Shown here: one piece after another, positions 16,623 to 25,370 of the stretch
Layout of the letters: the number at the start of each line of letters is the position of its first letter
How positions within the stretch are numbered: the stretch's first letter is position 1
Assembly (NCBI RefSeq): GCF_030679875.1
Contig: NZ_JAUXSP010000006.1
Location: forward strand, 193,653 to 257,652
DNA from: Phenylobacterium sp.
GTDB lineage: Bacteria; Pseudomonadota; Alphaproteobacteria; Caulobacterales; Caulobacteraceae
Length of the DNA: 64,000 nt
Reading direction: 5' to 3'
Position numbers and translations under genes: made by a program
The notes under the pieces: model-generated
What the model saw: only the letters and a program-made list of their open reading frames with translations
What the model was told of the DNA's origin: nothing
Databases searched by the model: none

Positions 16623-17468
16623 TTGGACCAGCTCAAGGCGCTGATCACCTCACCGCGCACAGAGAAGATCGTCACCGCCCTGATCGTGCTCAACGCGATC
16701 ACCCTGGGGTTGGAGACCAGCCCCTGGGCGATGGCGAGTTTCGGGAACGTCCTGCTGATCCTGGACCGGGCGATCCTGGCGGTGTTCGTCGTCGAGATCG
16801 TCGCGCGGATCGCCGTCCACCGGCTGGCCTTCTTCAAGGACCCCTGGAGCCTGTTCGACTTCGCCATTGTGGGTATCGCGCTGGTGCCAGCCGCCGGCGC
16901 GTTTTCGGTGCTGCGAGCCCTGCGCATCCTGCGCGTGCTGCGGATGATCACCCTGGTGCCGTCCCTGCGCCGTGTAGTGGGCGCCCTGATCAGCGCTCTG
17001 CCGGGCATGGGCTCGATCATCCTGCTGATGACGCTGATCTTCTATGTGGCCTCGGTGATGGCCACCAAGCTGTTCGCCGCAAGCTTCCCCGAGTGGTTCG
17101 GGACGATCCCGGCCTCAGCCTATTCCCTGTTCCAGATCATGACGCTGGAGAGTTGGTCCATGGGCATCGTGCGGCCGGTTATGGAGGTCTATCCCTATGC
17201 CTGGGCCTTCTTTGTGCCCTTCATCCTCTGCACCACCTTCACCATGCTGAACCTGTTCATCGGCATCGTGGTCAACGCCATGCAGAGCGAGCATGAGGAA
17301 GAGGCCAAGGCCGAGCGCCAGCAGATCGAGGAAGACCTGCGTCTGGCCAGCGTGGAGCGCCAGCAGGCCCATGCCGAGGACGCCGCCGATCTCGCCGCCC
17401 TCCGCAGCGAGCTGGCCGCCTTGCGTCAGGAAATCGGCGCCCTGAGCGGTCGTCTGGCCGGCCGATAG
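16623..17468 (+). CDS. bacterial voltage-gated sodium channel (NavBac type)
   Basis: A single-domain six-helix ion channel; four copies form the pore. S4 has four arginines three residues apart ([12 protein letters not shown]). The selectivity filter reads TLESWS, the sodium filter of NaChBac and NavAb. The C-terminal ~60 residues are a charged coiled coil, as in this family. I favour TTG at 16623: GGAG lies 8 bases before it and the next residues match where NavAb begins, giving 281 residues. ATG at 16587 or 16578 is possible but has no ribosome site. Roles in motility or pH response are known for relatives, not shown here. Confidence 0.9.
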   Translation: MDQLKALITSPRTEKIVTALIVLNAITLGLETSPWAMASFGNVLLILDRAILAVFVVEIVARIAVHRLAFFKDPWSLFDFAIVGIALVPAAGAFSVLRALRILRVLRMITLVPSLRRVVGALISALPGMGSIILLMTLIFYVASVMATKLFAASFPEWFGTIPASAYSLFQIMTLESWSMGIVRPVMEVYPYAWAFFVPFILCTTFTMLNLFIGIVVNAMQSEHEEEAKAERQQIEEDLRLASVERQQAHAEDAADLAALRSELAALRQEIGALSGRLAGR

Positions 17469-17494
17469 CCGGCGACGACAGGCTTAAGCTTTGG

Positions 17495-19627
17495 TTGAGA
17501 AGCCACGGTCTAGGTTGGCCCCAAGGTATCGGCCGTTCGCCCTTGTCCTGGAGTTCCCCCATTACTCGTCAAAGCCGACAGCTCCTGCTCGCCGTCACGC
17601 TTTACGGCTGCTACGTCGCCAACCTGTGGCTGACCAATGTTCTGCAGGTGTCGACGGGCATAGGGACGATCTGGACCGCCAACGCCTTTGTCATCGGCGC
17701 CCTCCTGCTGCTGCCGGCCCGGTGGGCGCCAGCCCTTCTCGCCGTGGGCTTTGTGCTGCAGGGCGCCGTCATCCTCGCCTTTGGCCATCCCCTGTATGGG
17801 GCCATCGGCTATAGCCTGTTGAATGTGATTGAGGCCGTGGCGGTCGTCTATCTCGCCCGGCGCTTCAATGCGGTTCGACTGACCACGCCAGGGCGGTTCG
17901 CGGCGCTGATATTTCTGGCGCTGGCGCCAGTCCTGATCTTCGCGGCCCTGCTGCTCGGCCTCGGCGCCCTGGTGATCGAGGGTGAGTTCCCCGCGGCGAT
18001 GCTGGTCAACCGTTTGGCGGCCAAGTTCCTTGGGATGTCCATGGTCCTGCCCGCCATTCTGCTGCTCAATCAGGAGCGCCGGACGCGTCTCGCCTCGGAA
18101 AGGTCGTGGGAAATCACCCTTGGCTATGTGGCCGTAGCCGTGCTGGTCGCGCTGATCATCACGCCGGCCGCGCCCATCGCCCTGCTGGCCATGTTCCCCG
18201 TGATTACGATCCTTGGCCTGCGCACAGGACCCCAGGCGGTAACCGTGGCCATGGCGGTGGCGTGCGTGGTTCTGCTGACGGTCGGCGTCCTGTGGGGGCG
18301 CACCCCGGTGCTGGCCGAGACCCGGTCGCTCTATCAGCAGATCACCCTCTTCCAGGTCTATCTTGGCCTGGTGTTCGGCACCGGCATCGTCACCGCCCTG
18401 ATGGCCATTCACCAGCAGCGCCTGCGAGACCTGATCCTTCGCCGGTCCATCAGCCACCAGCGGGCGCGAGAGCGGGCCGAAGCCGCCTCGGTCGCCAAGA
18501 CAGACTTCCTGGCCACGATGAGCCATGAAATCCGCACGCCCCTGAACTCCATCATCGGCTTCGCCCAGGTTCTGGAGATGGACAAGGAGATGCGGGCCGA
18601 CAGTCGCCGCCAGATCGACCTGATCCGGCGCTCAGGCATCGCCCTGCTCACCGTCGTCAACGACATCCTCGACTTCTCGAAGGTCGAGGCGGGCCGCATC
18701 GAACTCGATCCCAAGCCCGTTGATCTGGGCGTGGTCTGCCGTGACGCGCTGGCTATCGTGGCCGAGGCCGCCGACAGCAAGGGTCTCGTCCTGACCTTGG
18801 AGATCGAGGGCGAAATCACCGCCGGTCACGTCTGCGACGATCATCGCCTCTGCCAGGTCCTGCTCAACTATCTGAACAACGCCGTGAAATTCACTGACGC
18901 CGGGCAGGTCACGCTGTCGCTGGCCATGACTTCGGAGGGTGATCGAGACCGGGTGCGCATCTCGGTCAGCGACACCGGGGTCGGGATCGCCCAGGACGCC
19001 GCGGCGGGCCTCTTCGAGCGCTTCAGCCAGGTGGACTCCTCGGTGAGCCGCACCCATGGGGGCACCGGACTGGGCCTGGCGATCTGCAAGGGACTCATCG
19101 AGGCGATGGGCGGGCAGGTGGGCGTCGACTCCGCCCCGGGGGTCGGATCGACCTTCTGGCTGGAGCTCAGCCTGGAACGGGCCAGCGTGACGGCGCCGTC
19201 CGTCGAGGAAGAGGGGCGCGGCGAGAGCCTGTCCGCTCATATCCTCCTGGTCGACGACCACCCGATGAACCGCGAACTCGGGGTGCTGATGCTGCAAATC
19301 CTGGGCTGCACCGCCGACGTAGCCTGTGATGGGCGCGAGGCCATCGAGGCGGCGAAGACCGGCCGCTACGACGCCATCCTGATGGACCTGCACATGCCGG
19401 GGGTCGATGGTCTCGCCGCCACCCGGGCGATCCGAGCTCTGGAGGGCCCGGAGGGCAGGACCCCGATCATCGCCATGAGCGCTGACGTGCTGCCCGAACA
19501 GATTGCGCGCATGCGCGAGGCAGGCATGGTCGACAGCGTCGACAAGCCGGTGAAGATCGAGAACCTGTACGCCTGTCTCAGCCGCTGGATGGGACCTGCC
19601 GCCTCCAGCGAGTCCGCCGCGGCCTGA
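17495..19627 (+). CDS. MASE1-domain hybrid histidine kinase
   Basis: About 710 residues. Seven or eight hydrophobic helices in residues ~30-300 form a MASE1-like sensor. HisKA follows with the phospho-His in ATMSHEIRTPLNSI, then an ATPase domain (NNAVKF, DTGVGI, GTGLGLAICKGL) and a C-terminal receiver with Asp in ILMDLHMPGVDG and Lys in VDKPVK. The signal is unknown. The start is uncertain: TTG 17495 has no ribosome site, whereas GGAG at 17550-17553 precedes an ATT at 17561 in frame, which would begin just before the first helix. The next stage of the phosphorelay could be an Hpt protein such as the one at 42583. Confidence 0.9.
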   Translation: MRSHGLGWPQGIGRSPLSWSSPITRQSRQLLLAVTLYGCYVANLWLTNVLQVSTGIGTIWTANAFVIGALLLLPARWAPALLAVGFVLQGAVILAFGHPLYGAIGYSLLNVIEAVAVVYLARRFNAVRLTTPGRFAALIFLALAPVLIFAALLLGLGALVIEGEFPAAMLVNRLAAKFLGMSMVLPAILLLNQERRTRLASERSWEITLGYVAVAVLVALIITPAAPIALLAMFPVITILGLRTGPQAVTVAMAVACVVLLTVGVLWGRTPVLAETRSLYQQITLFQVYLGLVFGTGIVTALMAIHQQRLRDLILRRSISHQRARERAEAASVAKTDFLATMSHEIRTPLNSIIGFAQVLEMDKEMRADSRRQIDLIRRSGIALLTVVNDILDFSKVEAGRIELDPKPVDLGVVCRDALAIVAEAADSKGLVLTLEIEGEITAGHVCDDHRLCQVLLNYLNNAVKFTDAGQVTLSLAMTSEGDRDRVRISVSDTGVGIAQDAAAGLFERFSQVDSSVSRTHGGTGLGLAICKGLIEAMGGQVGVDSAPGVGSTFWLELSLERASVTAPSVEEEGRGESLSAHILLVDDHPMNRELGVLMLQILGCTADVACDGREAIEAAKTGRYDAILMDLHMPGVDGLAATRAIRALEGPEGRTPIIAMSADVLPEQIARMREAGMVDSVDKPVKIENLYACLSRWMGPAASSESAAA

Positions 19628-19643
19628 GCGCGAGCGGACAAGA

Positions 19644-19985
19644 TCAGGGTAGGGGATCGCCCTCCCGCGTCCGGTTCCTGTCCCAGGATCCGAACTCATA
19701 GGCGATGCAGCGATCGACCAGGGTGCGCCAGACGGGCTCGGCGATGGCTTCGGACAGGCCAGCCTCCCGGGCGGCGGCGCGGACCTTGGCCACTACGTCT
19801 TCGATCCGGGCCTCGTCGCGCACCACGCCGCGATGGGGCTTGATGCGGGCGGCGGCGTCCATGAAGCCCTGGCGCTCGGCCAGCAGCTTGACCAGGGCGC
19901 GGTCCAGGGCGTCGACCCCTTGGCGGACCTCGGTCATGGTGGTGCAGTCGGCGGGCGCCTTGTGGTCGTCGATCTCAATCAGCAT
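19644..19985 (-). CDS. chorismate mutase (AroQ class)
   Basis: A 113-residue all-helical chorismate mutase converting chorismate to prephenate for Phe/Tyr synthesis. Key residues fit the AroQ pattern: an N-terminal Arg in TEVRQGVDALDRALVKLLAERQGF, then ARIKPHRGVVRDEARIEDVV, and a C-terminal helix with WRTLVDRCIAYE. There is no signal peptide or fused dehydratase. It converges with the histidine kinase gene and is separate from the DAHP synthase gene at 49.8 kb. Confidence 0.9.
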   Translation of the reverse strand: MLIEIDDHKAPADCTTMTEVRQGVDALDRALVKLLAERQGFMDAAARIKPHRGVVRDEARIEDVVAKVRAAAREAGLSEAIAEPVWRTLVDRCIAYEFGSWDRNRTREGDPLP

Positions 19986-20018
19986 TCAGCACTCTGGTCG
20001 CTTTGCGCCGGCGCCTCT

Positions 20019-20987
20019 CTAGATGCCGGCCCCGTTGTCTATCGCCCGCAGGGCGGCCTCATGGGCCTGGGCCTCGGCCGTGATCCAGGCGGTGAACGCC
20101 TTGACCTGAGGCAGCCGGCCCTTGGCCTTGGGGTGGACGAGGTAATAGGCGAAGTCCACCGCCGTGGCGATCTGTAACGGCGCCACCAGACGTCCGGCCT
20201 CCAGATCGGCCTGGGCCAGGGTGCGCTTGGCCAGCGCCACGCCGCGGCCATTGGCGGCCGCCTCGATGACCAGGCTGGACTGGTTGAACCGCGGGCCCCG
20301 CGAGCCATCCACCGTCTTGAGCCCCCGGGCCGCCAGCCACATGGCCCAGTCGGGGCAGGAGGCGTCGAGCTCGGCCGAGCCGTCGTGCAACAGGATGTGG
20401 TTCACCAGATCGGCCGGGTCGTTCAGCGGGTTCTTCGCCATCAGGTCGGGGCTGGCCACCGCCAGCACCGTCTCGCTCATCAGGGGGGTGACCTCAAGGC
20501 CAGGATAGCGGCCCGAGCCATAGCGGATGGCGAGGTCGACCTCGCCGGCGCTGAGGTCCACCAACTCCATGCCGGCCGAAAGCCAGACATCGACCTGGGG
20601 ATGGGCCTCCTCGAACTTGCCGAGCCGGGGCACCAGCCATTTGGCGGCGAATGAGGGCGCCGCGGTGATGCTGAGCCGGCGGCCATCCACCGCGGCCGTG
20701 AGCAGGGAGGCGGCCTCGGCCAGACGATCGAAGGCCTCGCGCAGGGCGGGCAGGGCGGTCTGGGCGGCGTCGGTCAGCAGCAGGCCCTTGGGCGTGCGCT
20801 TGAACAGCGCCGCCCCCACATAGTCCTCCAGGTTCTGAATCTGCTGGCTGACCGCGCCTGGCGTCACCGAAAGCTCCTCGGCGGCCCGGCTGAAATTGAG
20901 GTGACGGGCGGCGGCCTCAAAGGCGCGCAGGGCGTTCAGCGGCGGCAATCGCCTGCGATCTCCGCTCCGCTCAGCCTGTCGTTCCAT
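20019..20987 (-). CDS. LysR family transcriptional regulator (GcvA-like)
   Basis: A 322-residue LysR protein: winged helix with LNALRAFEAAARHLNFSRAAEELSVTPGAVSQQIQNLE, then a periplasmic-binding-protein-like effector domain from about residue 95. The overall pattern resembles GcvA. It diverges from the sulfate-assimilation operon and shares a 174-base intergenic region carrying a large inverted repeat, so it may control cysG onward. Start 20987 has AGGA 6 bases upstream; a start at 21059 would run through that inverted repeat. Confidence 0.9.
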   Translation of the reverse strand: MERQAERSGDRRRLPPLNALRAFEAAARHLNFSRAAEELSVTPGAVSQQIQNLEDYVGAALFKRTPKGLLLTDAAQTALPALREAFDRLAEAASLLTAAVDGRRLSITAAPSFAAKWLVPRLGKFEEAHPQVDVWLSAGMELVDLSAGEVDLAIRYGSGRYPGLEVTPLMSETVLAVASPDLMAKNPLNDPADLVNHILLHDGSAELDASCPDWAMWLAARGLKTVDGSRGPRFNQSSLVIEAAANGRGVALAKRTLAQADLEAGRLVAPLQIATAVDFAYYLVHPKAKGRLPQVKAFTAWITAEAQAHEAALRAIDNGAGI

Positions 20988-21020
20988 AAGTTTTCCTGAA
21001 CCCCCGGGCAGAACTCCTTG

Positions 21021-21057
21021 GGTTGCGAAGTGGGGTGGTTTTCCCCAGTTTGCAACC
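21021..21057. repeat. inverted repeat between LysR regulator and cysG, putative operator
   Basis: Arms GGTTGCGAAGTGGGG (21021-21035) and CCCCAGTTTGCAACC (21043-21057) pair at 13 of 15 positions around a 7-base spacer. It is 34 bases from the LysR start and 104 bases from the cysG start. The size and placement suit a regulator binding site, perhaps for the LysR protein itself. Binding is not shown. Confidence 0.65.
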
Positions 21058-21094
21058 ATCCGGCGGCGTTATGGCCCTTTCGCTGGCGGATATT

Positions 21095-21125
21095 CGACGG
21101 GGCGGGCCTAGGGTCCGCCCCGTCG
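21095..21125 (+). promoter_or_regulatory. hairpin in the cysG leader
   Basis: An 11-base-pair perfect stem (CGACGGGGCGG with CCGCCCCGTCG) encloses a 9-base loop, ending 36 bases before the cysG ATG. A tiny GCC-TTCG-GGC stem-loop follows at 21126-21135. No T-run follows, so a simple terminator is unlikely. It could be a leader control element or a barrier to transcription toward the LysR gene. Confidence 0.5.
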
Positions 21126-21161
21126 GCCTTCGGGCTCAAGAGTGATAGAGAAGCTAAATCT

Positions 21162-22007
21162 ATGGCGTCCAGCGACAGAACCAACAGGCGACCCGGCGGC
21201 CTCGTCCTTCTGGACGGCGCAGCGGTGCGCGCGGCTGGGACGGTATGGCTGGTCGGCGCCGGCCCCGGCGATCCGGAGCTGCTGACGCTGAAGGCGCTGA
21301 AGGCCCTGCAGGGCGCCCAGGTGGTGGTTCACGACGGTCTGGTGTCCAACGAGATTCTCGAGCTCGCCCCAGCCGGCGCCCAGAAGATCAGCGTGGCCAA
21401 GCGGAAGTCCCGCCATGCCTATGCCCAGGATGAGATCAACCGGATGCTGGTGGCCTTCGCCCTCCAGGGGCTGAGGGTTGTGCGGCTGAAGGGCGGCGAT
21501 CCGTTCATCTTCGGCCGGGGCGGCGAGGAGTTGGAAGCCTGCCGCGAGGCGGGCGTCGAGTGCGTCATCGTCCCCGGCGTCACCGCGGCCCTGGCCGCCG
21601 GCGCCAGCGCTGGCGCGCCCCTGACCCATCGGGGCGTGGCCCAGGCGGTGACCTTTGTCACCGGTCACGCCGCCAAGGATGGCGAGCCGGATCTGGACTG
21701 GGACAGCCTCGCCCGCCCCAACCAGACGGTGGTGATCTATATGGGCGTCTCCACGGCGGCGGGGATCGCCCGCAGGCTGACACAGGCCGGCCGCAACCCG
21801 GCCACGCCGGCGCTTATTGTCGAGAACGCCAGCCGGACAGATGAGCGCCGCCTTGTCACCAGCCTGGCGGGGCTGGCGGAGGTCGCCGCGACGCTTACGG
21901 GTCCGGCCCTGCTGATCGTGGGCGAGGCCATGGCCCTGGCCCAGGCGGGGGAACCAGGGCAGACGACGCAGATTGAGGCTCGCGCCGCCGAGCTGGGAGG
22001 CAAGTGA
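21162..22007 (+). CDS. cobA: uroporphyrinogen-III C-methyltransferase (sirohaem branch)
   Basis: A 281-residue SUMT that methylates uroporphyrinogen III twice with SAM to precorrin-2. Motifs include VWLVGAGPGDPELLTLKALKAL near the N-terminus and VVRLKGGDPFIFGRGGEE. It lacks the CysG dehydrogenase/chelatase domain, so another protein must finish sirohaem. As first gene before cysI it very likely supplies sirohaem for sulfite reductase. The start has no Shine-Dalgarno; GCTAAATC just before it resembles a Caulobacter -10, so a leaderless transcript is one option. It might also be called cysG. Confidence 0.92.
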   Translation: MASSDRTNRRPGGLVLLDGAAVRAAGTVWLVGAGPGDPELLTLKALKALQGAQVVVHDGLVSNEILELAPAGAQKISVAKRKSRHAYAQDEINRMLVAFALQGLRVVRLKGGDPFIFGRGGEELEACREAGVECVIVPGVTAALAAGASAGAPLTHRGVAQAVTFVTGHAAKDGEPDLDWDSLARPNQTVVIYMGVSTAAGIARRLTQAGRNPATPALIVENASRTDERRLVTSLAGLAEVAATLTGPALLIVGEAMALAQAGEPGQTTQIEARAAELGGK

Positions 22008-22008
22008 G

Positions 22009-22368
22009 ATGAAGGCCCTGACCGCCAACCGCCTGATCGACGGCGATGTCGTGTTCTGGAAGTCCGGCCGGTGGGTCGAGGGCTTCGGTGAAGCCGAACT
22101 GTTTGATGACCCTGCCGCCGCCGAGGCCGCCGAAGGCCATGCCAAGTCGCAGCCTACGGTCGTCATCGACCCCTATCTGATCGAGCTGATGGAGTCCGAC
22201 GGTCTCTGGGCGCCGCTGAGCTATCGCGAGCGCATCCGGGCCTTGGGGCCCACCAACCATCCGACCCACGGCAAGCAGGCGCAGGGCGGCGAGGTGATTG
22301 AAGCCTTGCTGCATGCCGACGGCGCGGCCCGCTCCAGCGGTCGCGTCAACCTGATCAAGCGTAAGTAA
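22009..22368 (+). CDS. DUF2849 family protein
   Basis: A 119-residue protein of DUF2849, found in alphaproteobacterial sulfite-reductase operons. It begins MKALTANRLIDGDVVFWKSGRWVEGFGEAELFDD, contains the VIDPYLIELMESDGLWAPLSYRERIRALGPTNH segment and ends in a basic tail. GGAGG precedes the start, which is one base after the cobA stop. Its role is unknown; context suggests help in sulfite reductase function or assembly. Confidence 0.85.
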   Translation: MKALTANRLIDGDVVFWKSGRWVEGFGEAELFDDPAAAEAAEGHAKSQPTVVIDPYLIELMESDGLWAPLSYRERIRALGPTNHPTHGKQAQGGEVIEALLHADGAARSSGRVNLIKRK

Positions 22369-22378
22369 GGAGCGCCGA

Positions 22379-24034
22379 ATGTACCAGTACGACGCTGTCG
22401 ACCAGGAATTCGTCGCCGACCGCTCCCGGGAATTCCGCGAGCAGGTGGCCCGCCGCCTGTCTGGCGAACTGAGCGAAGACCAGTTCAAGACTCTGCGCCT
22501 GATGAACGGCCTCTATCTGCAGCTGCACGCCTATATGCTGCGGATCGCCATTCCCTATGGGTCGCTGAATGCGCGCCAGATGCGCCGCCTGGCCCATATC
22601 GGCCGGGTCTATGACCGGGGCTATGGCCACTTCACCACCCGCCAAAATCTGCAGTTCCACTGGATCAAGCTGCGGGACGCCCCAGACATCCTCGACCAGC
22701 TGGCCGAGGTGGACATGCACGCCATCCAGACCAGCGGAAACTGCATCCGCAACGTGACGTCAGATCCCTATGCCGGCGCCACCGCCGAAGAGCTGGATGA
22801 TCCGCGGGTCTGGTCGGAGGCGATCCGCCAGTGGTCGAGCCTGCACCCGGAATTCTCGTTCCTGCCGCGCAAGTTCAAGATCGCCATCACCGCCTCGGCC
22901 AAGGACCGCACGGCGGCCAAGGTCCACGATATCGGCCTGATGATCCGCCGCGGCCGCGACGGCCAGCTGGGCTTTGAGGTGATCGTCGGCGGCGGCCTCG
23001 GCCGCACCCCCTATGTGGGCCCGACCATCACCGAGTTCCTGCCAGCCAACCGGTTGTTCTCGTACCTGGAGGCGATCCTGCGGGTCTACAATCGCCATGG
23101 CCGCCGGGACAATATCTACAAGGCGCGGATCAAGATCCTGGTCGCGGCCCTGGGCGCCGAGGAATTCGCCCGCCAGGTCGCCGAGGAGTGGGCCAAGATC
23201 GGTCCCGAAGGCGACCTGCCCGACACCGAGCTGGCGCGCATTCGCGGCGCGTTTGCGACCACCGTCTTTGAAGCCCTGCCAGCGCGCTCGGAGGCCTTCG
23301 AGTCCGCCAAGGCGGCCCATCCCGCCCTGGCCCGGTTCGCCCGCAATAATCTGCGGCCGCACAAGAAGCCCGGCTACACGATCATAGAGGTCTCGCTGAA
23401 GACCATCGGCGACACCCCTGGGGACGCGACCTCGGATCAGATGGACGTGATCGCCGACCTGGCTGAGCGCTATGGCCAGGACGACATCCGAGTGACGCAT
23501 GAGCAGAACCTGGTCCTGCCACATGTGCGGCTCGACGACGTGCCGGAGGTTTTCGCGCAGTTGCAGGCCGCGGGTCTGGCCAGCGCCAATGTGAACCTGA
23601 TCTCCGATATCATCGCCTGCCCGGGGCTGGACTATTGCGCGCTCGCCAACGCCCGGGCCATCCCGGTGGCCCAGCAGATCGCCCAGACCTTCGCCGACCC
23701 CGACCGCGCCGAGGCCATTGGCGAGCTGAAGATCAAGATCAGCGGCTGCATCAACGCCTGCGGCCACCACCATGTGGGCCACATCGGCATCCTGGGCGTC
23801 GATAAGAAGGGCGAGGAGTTCTACCAGCTGACCCTGGGAGGCTCCGGCGCCGAGGACGCCGCGGTGGGCAAGATGCTCGGCCCGGCCCTGCCGTACGACA
23901 AGGTGGCCAGCGCCATCGACACCCTGGTCGAGGTCTATCTGCGCGAGCGTCAAGAGGGCGAACGCTTCCTCGACACCTATCGCCGCACCGGGGTCGAACC
24001 CTTCAAGGAGGCCGTTTATGCCGACGCTCATTAG
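22379..24034 (+). CDS. cysI: sulfite/nitrite reductase haemoprotein subunit
   Basis: A 551-residue sirohaem and 4Fe-4S enzyme. The ferrodoxin-like repeats are present (NGLYLQLHAYMLRIAIPYG; RQNLQFHWI). The cluster/sirohaem cysteines lie in two groups: CPGLDYC and, about 40 residues later, SGCINACGHHHVGHIG. It reduces sulfite to sulfide in the cytoplasm; nitrite reduction is possible in the family, but the cys operon context argues for sulfite. No flavoprotein CysJ is adjacent, and a ferredoxin-NADP reductase ends the operon, so ferredoxin is the likely donor. Confidence 0.93.
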   Translation: MYQYDAVDQEFVADRSREFREQVARRLSGELSEDQFKTLRLMNGLYLQLHAYMLRIAIPYGSLNARQMRRLAHIGRVYDRGYGHFTTRQNLQFHWIKLRDAPDILDQLAEVDMHAIQTSGNCIRNVTSDPYAGATAEELDDPRVWSEAIRQWSSLHPEFSFLPRKFKIAITASAKDRTAAKVHDIGLMIRRGRDGQLGFEVIVGGGLGRTPYVGPTITEFLPANRLFSYLEAILRVYNRHGRRDNIYKARIKILVAALGAEEFARQVAEEWAKIGPEGDLPDTELARIRGAFATTVFEALPARSEAFESAKAAHPALARFARNNLRPHKKPGYTIIEVSLKTIGDTPGDATSDQMDVIADLAERYGQDDIRVTHEQNLVLPHVRLDDVPEVFAQLQAAGLASANVNLISDIIACPGLDYCALANARAIPVAQQIAQTFADPDRAEAIGELKIKISGCINACGHHHVGHIGILGVDKKGEEFYQLTLGGSGAEDAAVGKMLGPALPYDKVASAIDTLVEVYLRERQEGERFLDTYRRTGVEPFKEAVYADAH

Positions 24035-24524
24035 GCGCCTGGACGACGACCAGTTCATCCTGGCCGACGACCCGTTCACCGCTGTGGCCGACGATGAGGG
24101 CCTGCCGCCCGGCGACGTGATCATCTCCTTCACCCGCTTTCAGGCCGAGGGCGACCGACTGCTGACCGAGGGCCGCGCCGTGGGTGTGCGCCTGGAGCCG
24201 GCCGAGGAGGTTGAGGCCCTGGCCTATGACCTGCCGCGGATCGCCGTCGTCGCCCTGGCCTTTCCGAAGTACCGTGATGGGCGAGGCTATACCGCCGCCC
24301 GGCTGCTGCGAGAGCGGTTCGCCTATGCCGGAGAAGTCCGCGCCGTGGGCGAGGTGCTGCGCGAGCAGGCCGGCTTCATGGTCCGTTGCGGCTTTGACGC
24401 TTTCGCCCCGGCCGACGGCGCAAGCCCGCAGGACTGGGCCCACGCCGTCCATCGCCACCGCCACGTCTACCAGCGGGCCGCCGATCTGCGCACGCCGGCC
24501 TTTGTGGAGCGCGAGGGAGGGTGA
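24018..24524 (+). CDS. DUF934 family protein
   Basis: A 168-residue protein of DUF934, regularly located between cysI and cysH in proteobacteria. It has the GVRLEPAEEVEALAYDLPRIAVVALAFPKYRDGRGYTAARLLRERF core. Its start overlaps the end of cysI by 17 bases, so translation is coupled. The molecular role is not known to me; it is a conserved accessory protein of sulfite reduction. Confidence 0.88.
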   Translation: MPTLIRRLDDDQFILADDPFTAVADDEGLPPGDVIISFTRFQAEGDRLLTEGRAVGVRLEPAEEVEALAYDLPRIAVVALAFPKYRDGRGYTAARLLRERFAYAGEVRAVGEVLREQAGFMVRCGFDAFAPADGASPQDWAHAVHRHRHVYQRAADLRTPAFVEREGG

Positions 24525-24526
24525 CC

Positions 24527-25282
24527 ATGGCCTATGATCAGACCGACCATCTCTCCGTCGCCAACCGGCTTGACGGCGAGCTGCGCCATGCCCAGCCGAC
24601 CGAGATCATCGCTGCGGCGCTTCGGGAGTTCGGCGACAAGCTGGCCATGGTCTCGTCGTTCGGGGCGGAATCGGCGGTGCTGCTGCATCTGGCCGCCCAG
24701 GTCAGCAAGGACATCCCGGTGCTGTTCCTCGACACCGGCATGCTGTTTGGCCAGACCCTGGACTATCGTCGCGGCCTGGCGAAGCGCCTGGGTCTGACCG
24801 ATGTCCGCGACCTGCGTCCGCACTACCAGGACCTGGCGGTGTCGGACCCGCAGGCCAAGCTCTGGGAGACCGATGTGGACGGCTGCTGCCACATTCGCAA
24901 GGTGCTGCCCCTGGACCGCGCGCTGGCCGACTTCGACGCCTGGATCACCGGGCGCAAGCGCTTCCACGGGGGCGACCGGCTGGCCCTGCGGGTGGTCGAA
25001 GAGGCCGAGACCCAGACCAAGTTCAATCCCCTGGCCAACTGGGGCAAGGAAGAGCTCGACGCCTATGTCGTGGCCCATGACCTGCCTCCCCATCCCCTTG
25101 TGGCGCAGGGCTTTCCGTCGATCGGCTGCTGGCCCTGCACCTCGCCGGTGGAGGATGGACAGGATGTCCGCGCCGGCCGTTGGCAGGGTTCGCAAAAAAG
25201 CGAATGCGGCATACATGTCGCCCGGGCGCCCGGCGTCTCGATGATCGGCGGCGGCTCTGGCAATGTCGGCGGCGATATCTGA
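24527..25282 (+). CDS. cysH: adenylyl-sulfate (APS-type) reductase
   Basis: A 251-residue reductase releasing sulfite from activated sulfate with thioredoxin as donor. The cysteine pairs CC in GCCHIRKVLP and CxxC in IGCWPCTSPV mark the 4Fe-4S APS/PAPS-reductase type. The C-terminal ECGIHV holds the catalytic Cys. PP-loop residues are in SSFGAESAVLLHL. Start 24527 is six bases after GGGAGG. Confidence 0.93.
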   Translation: MAYDQTDHLSVANRLDGELRHAQPTEIIAAALREFGDKLAMVSSFGAESAVLLHLAAQVSKDIPVLFLDTGMLFGQTLDYRRGLAKRLGLTDVRDLRPHYQDLAVSDPQAKLWETDVDGCCHIRKVLPLDRALADFDAWITGRKRFHGGDRLALRVVEEAETQTKFNPLANWGKEELDAYVVAHDLPPHPLVAQGFPSIGCWPCTSPVEDGQDVRAGRWQGSQKSECGIHVARAPGVSMIGGGSGNVGGDI

Positions 25283-25370
25283 TCGGCGCTCATAACTAGG
25301 TTTGGAGCATCCCGCCCGACCACCGCACCCCGCGTGCGGGGACATGCTCTGGGACAGAAAAGACGAAGTG

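Noticed and set aside
21153-21160. GCTAAATC before cobA as a Caulobacter-type -10 element
   Set aside because: It matches the -10 consensus, but I find no TTGAC at a suitable distance upstream, and a leader hairpin lies just before it. Noted only as a possibility.
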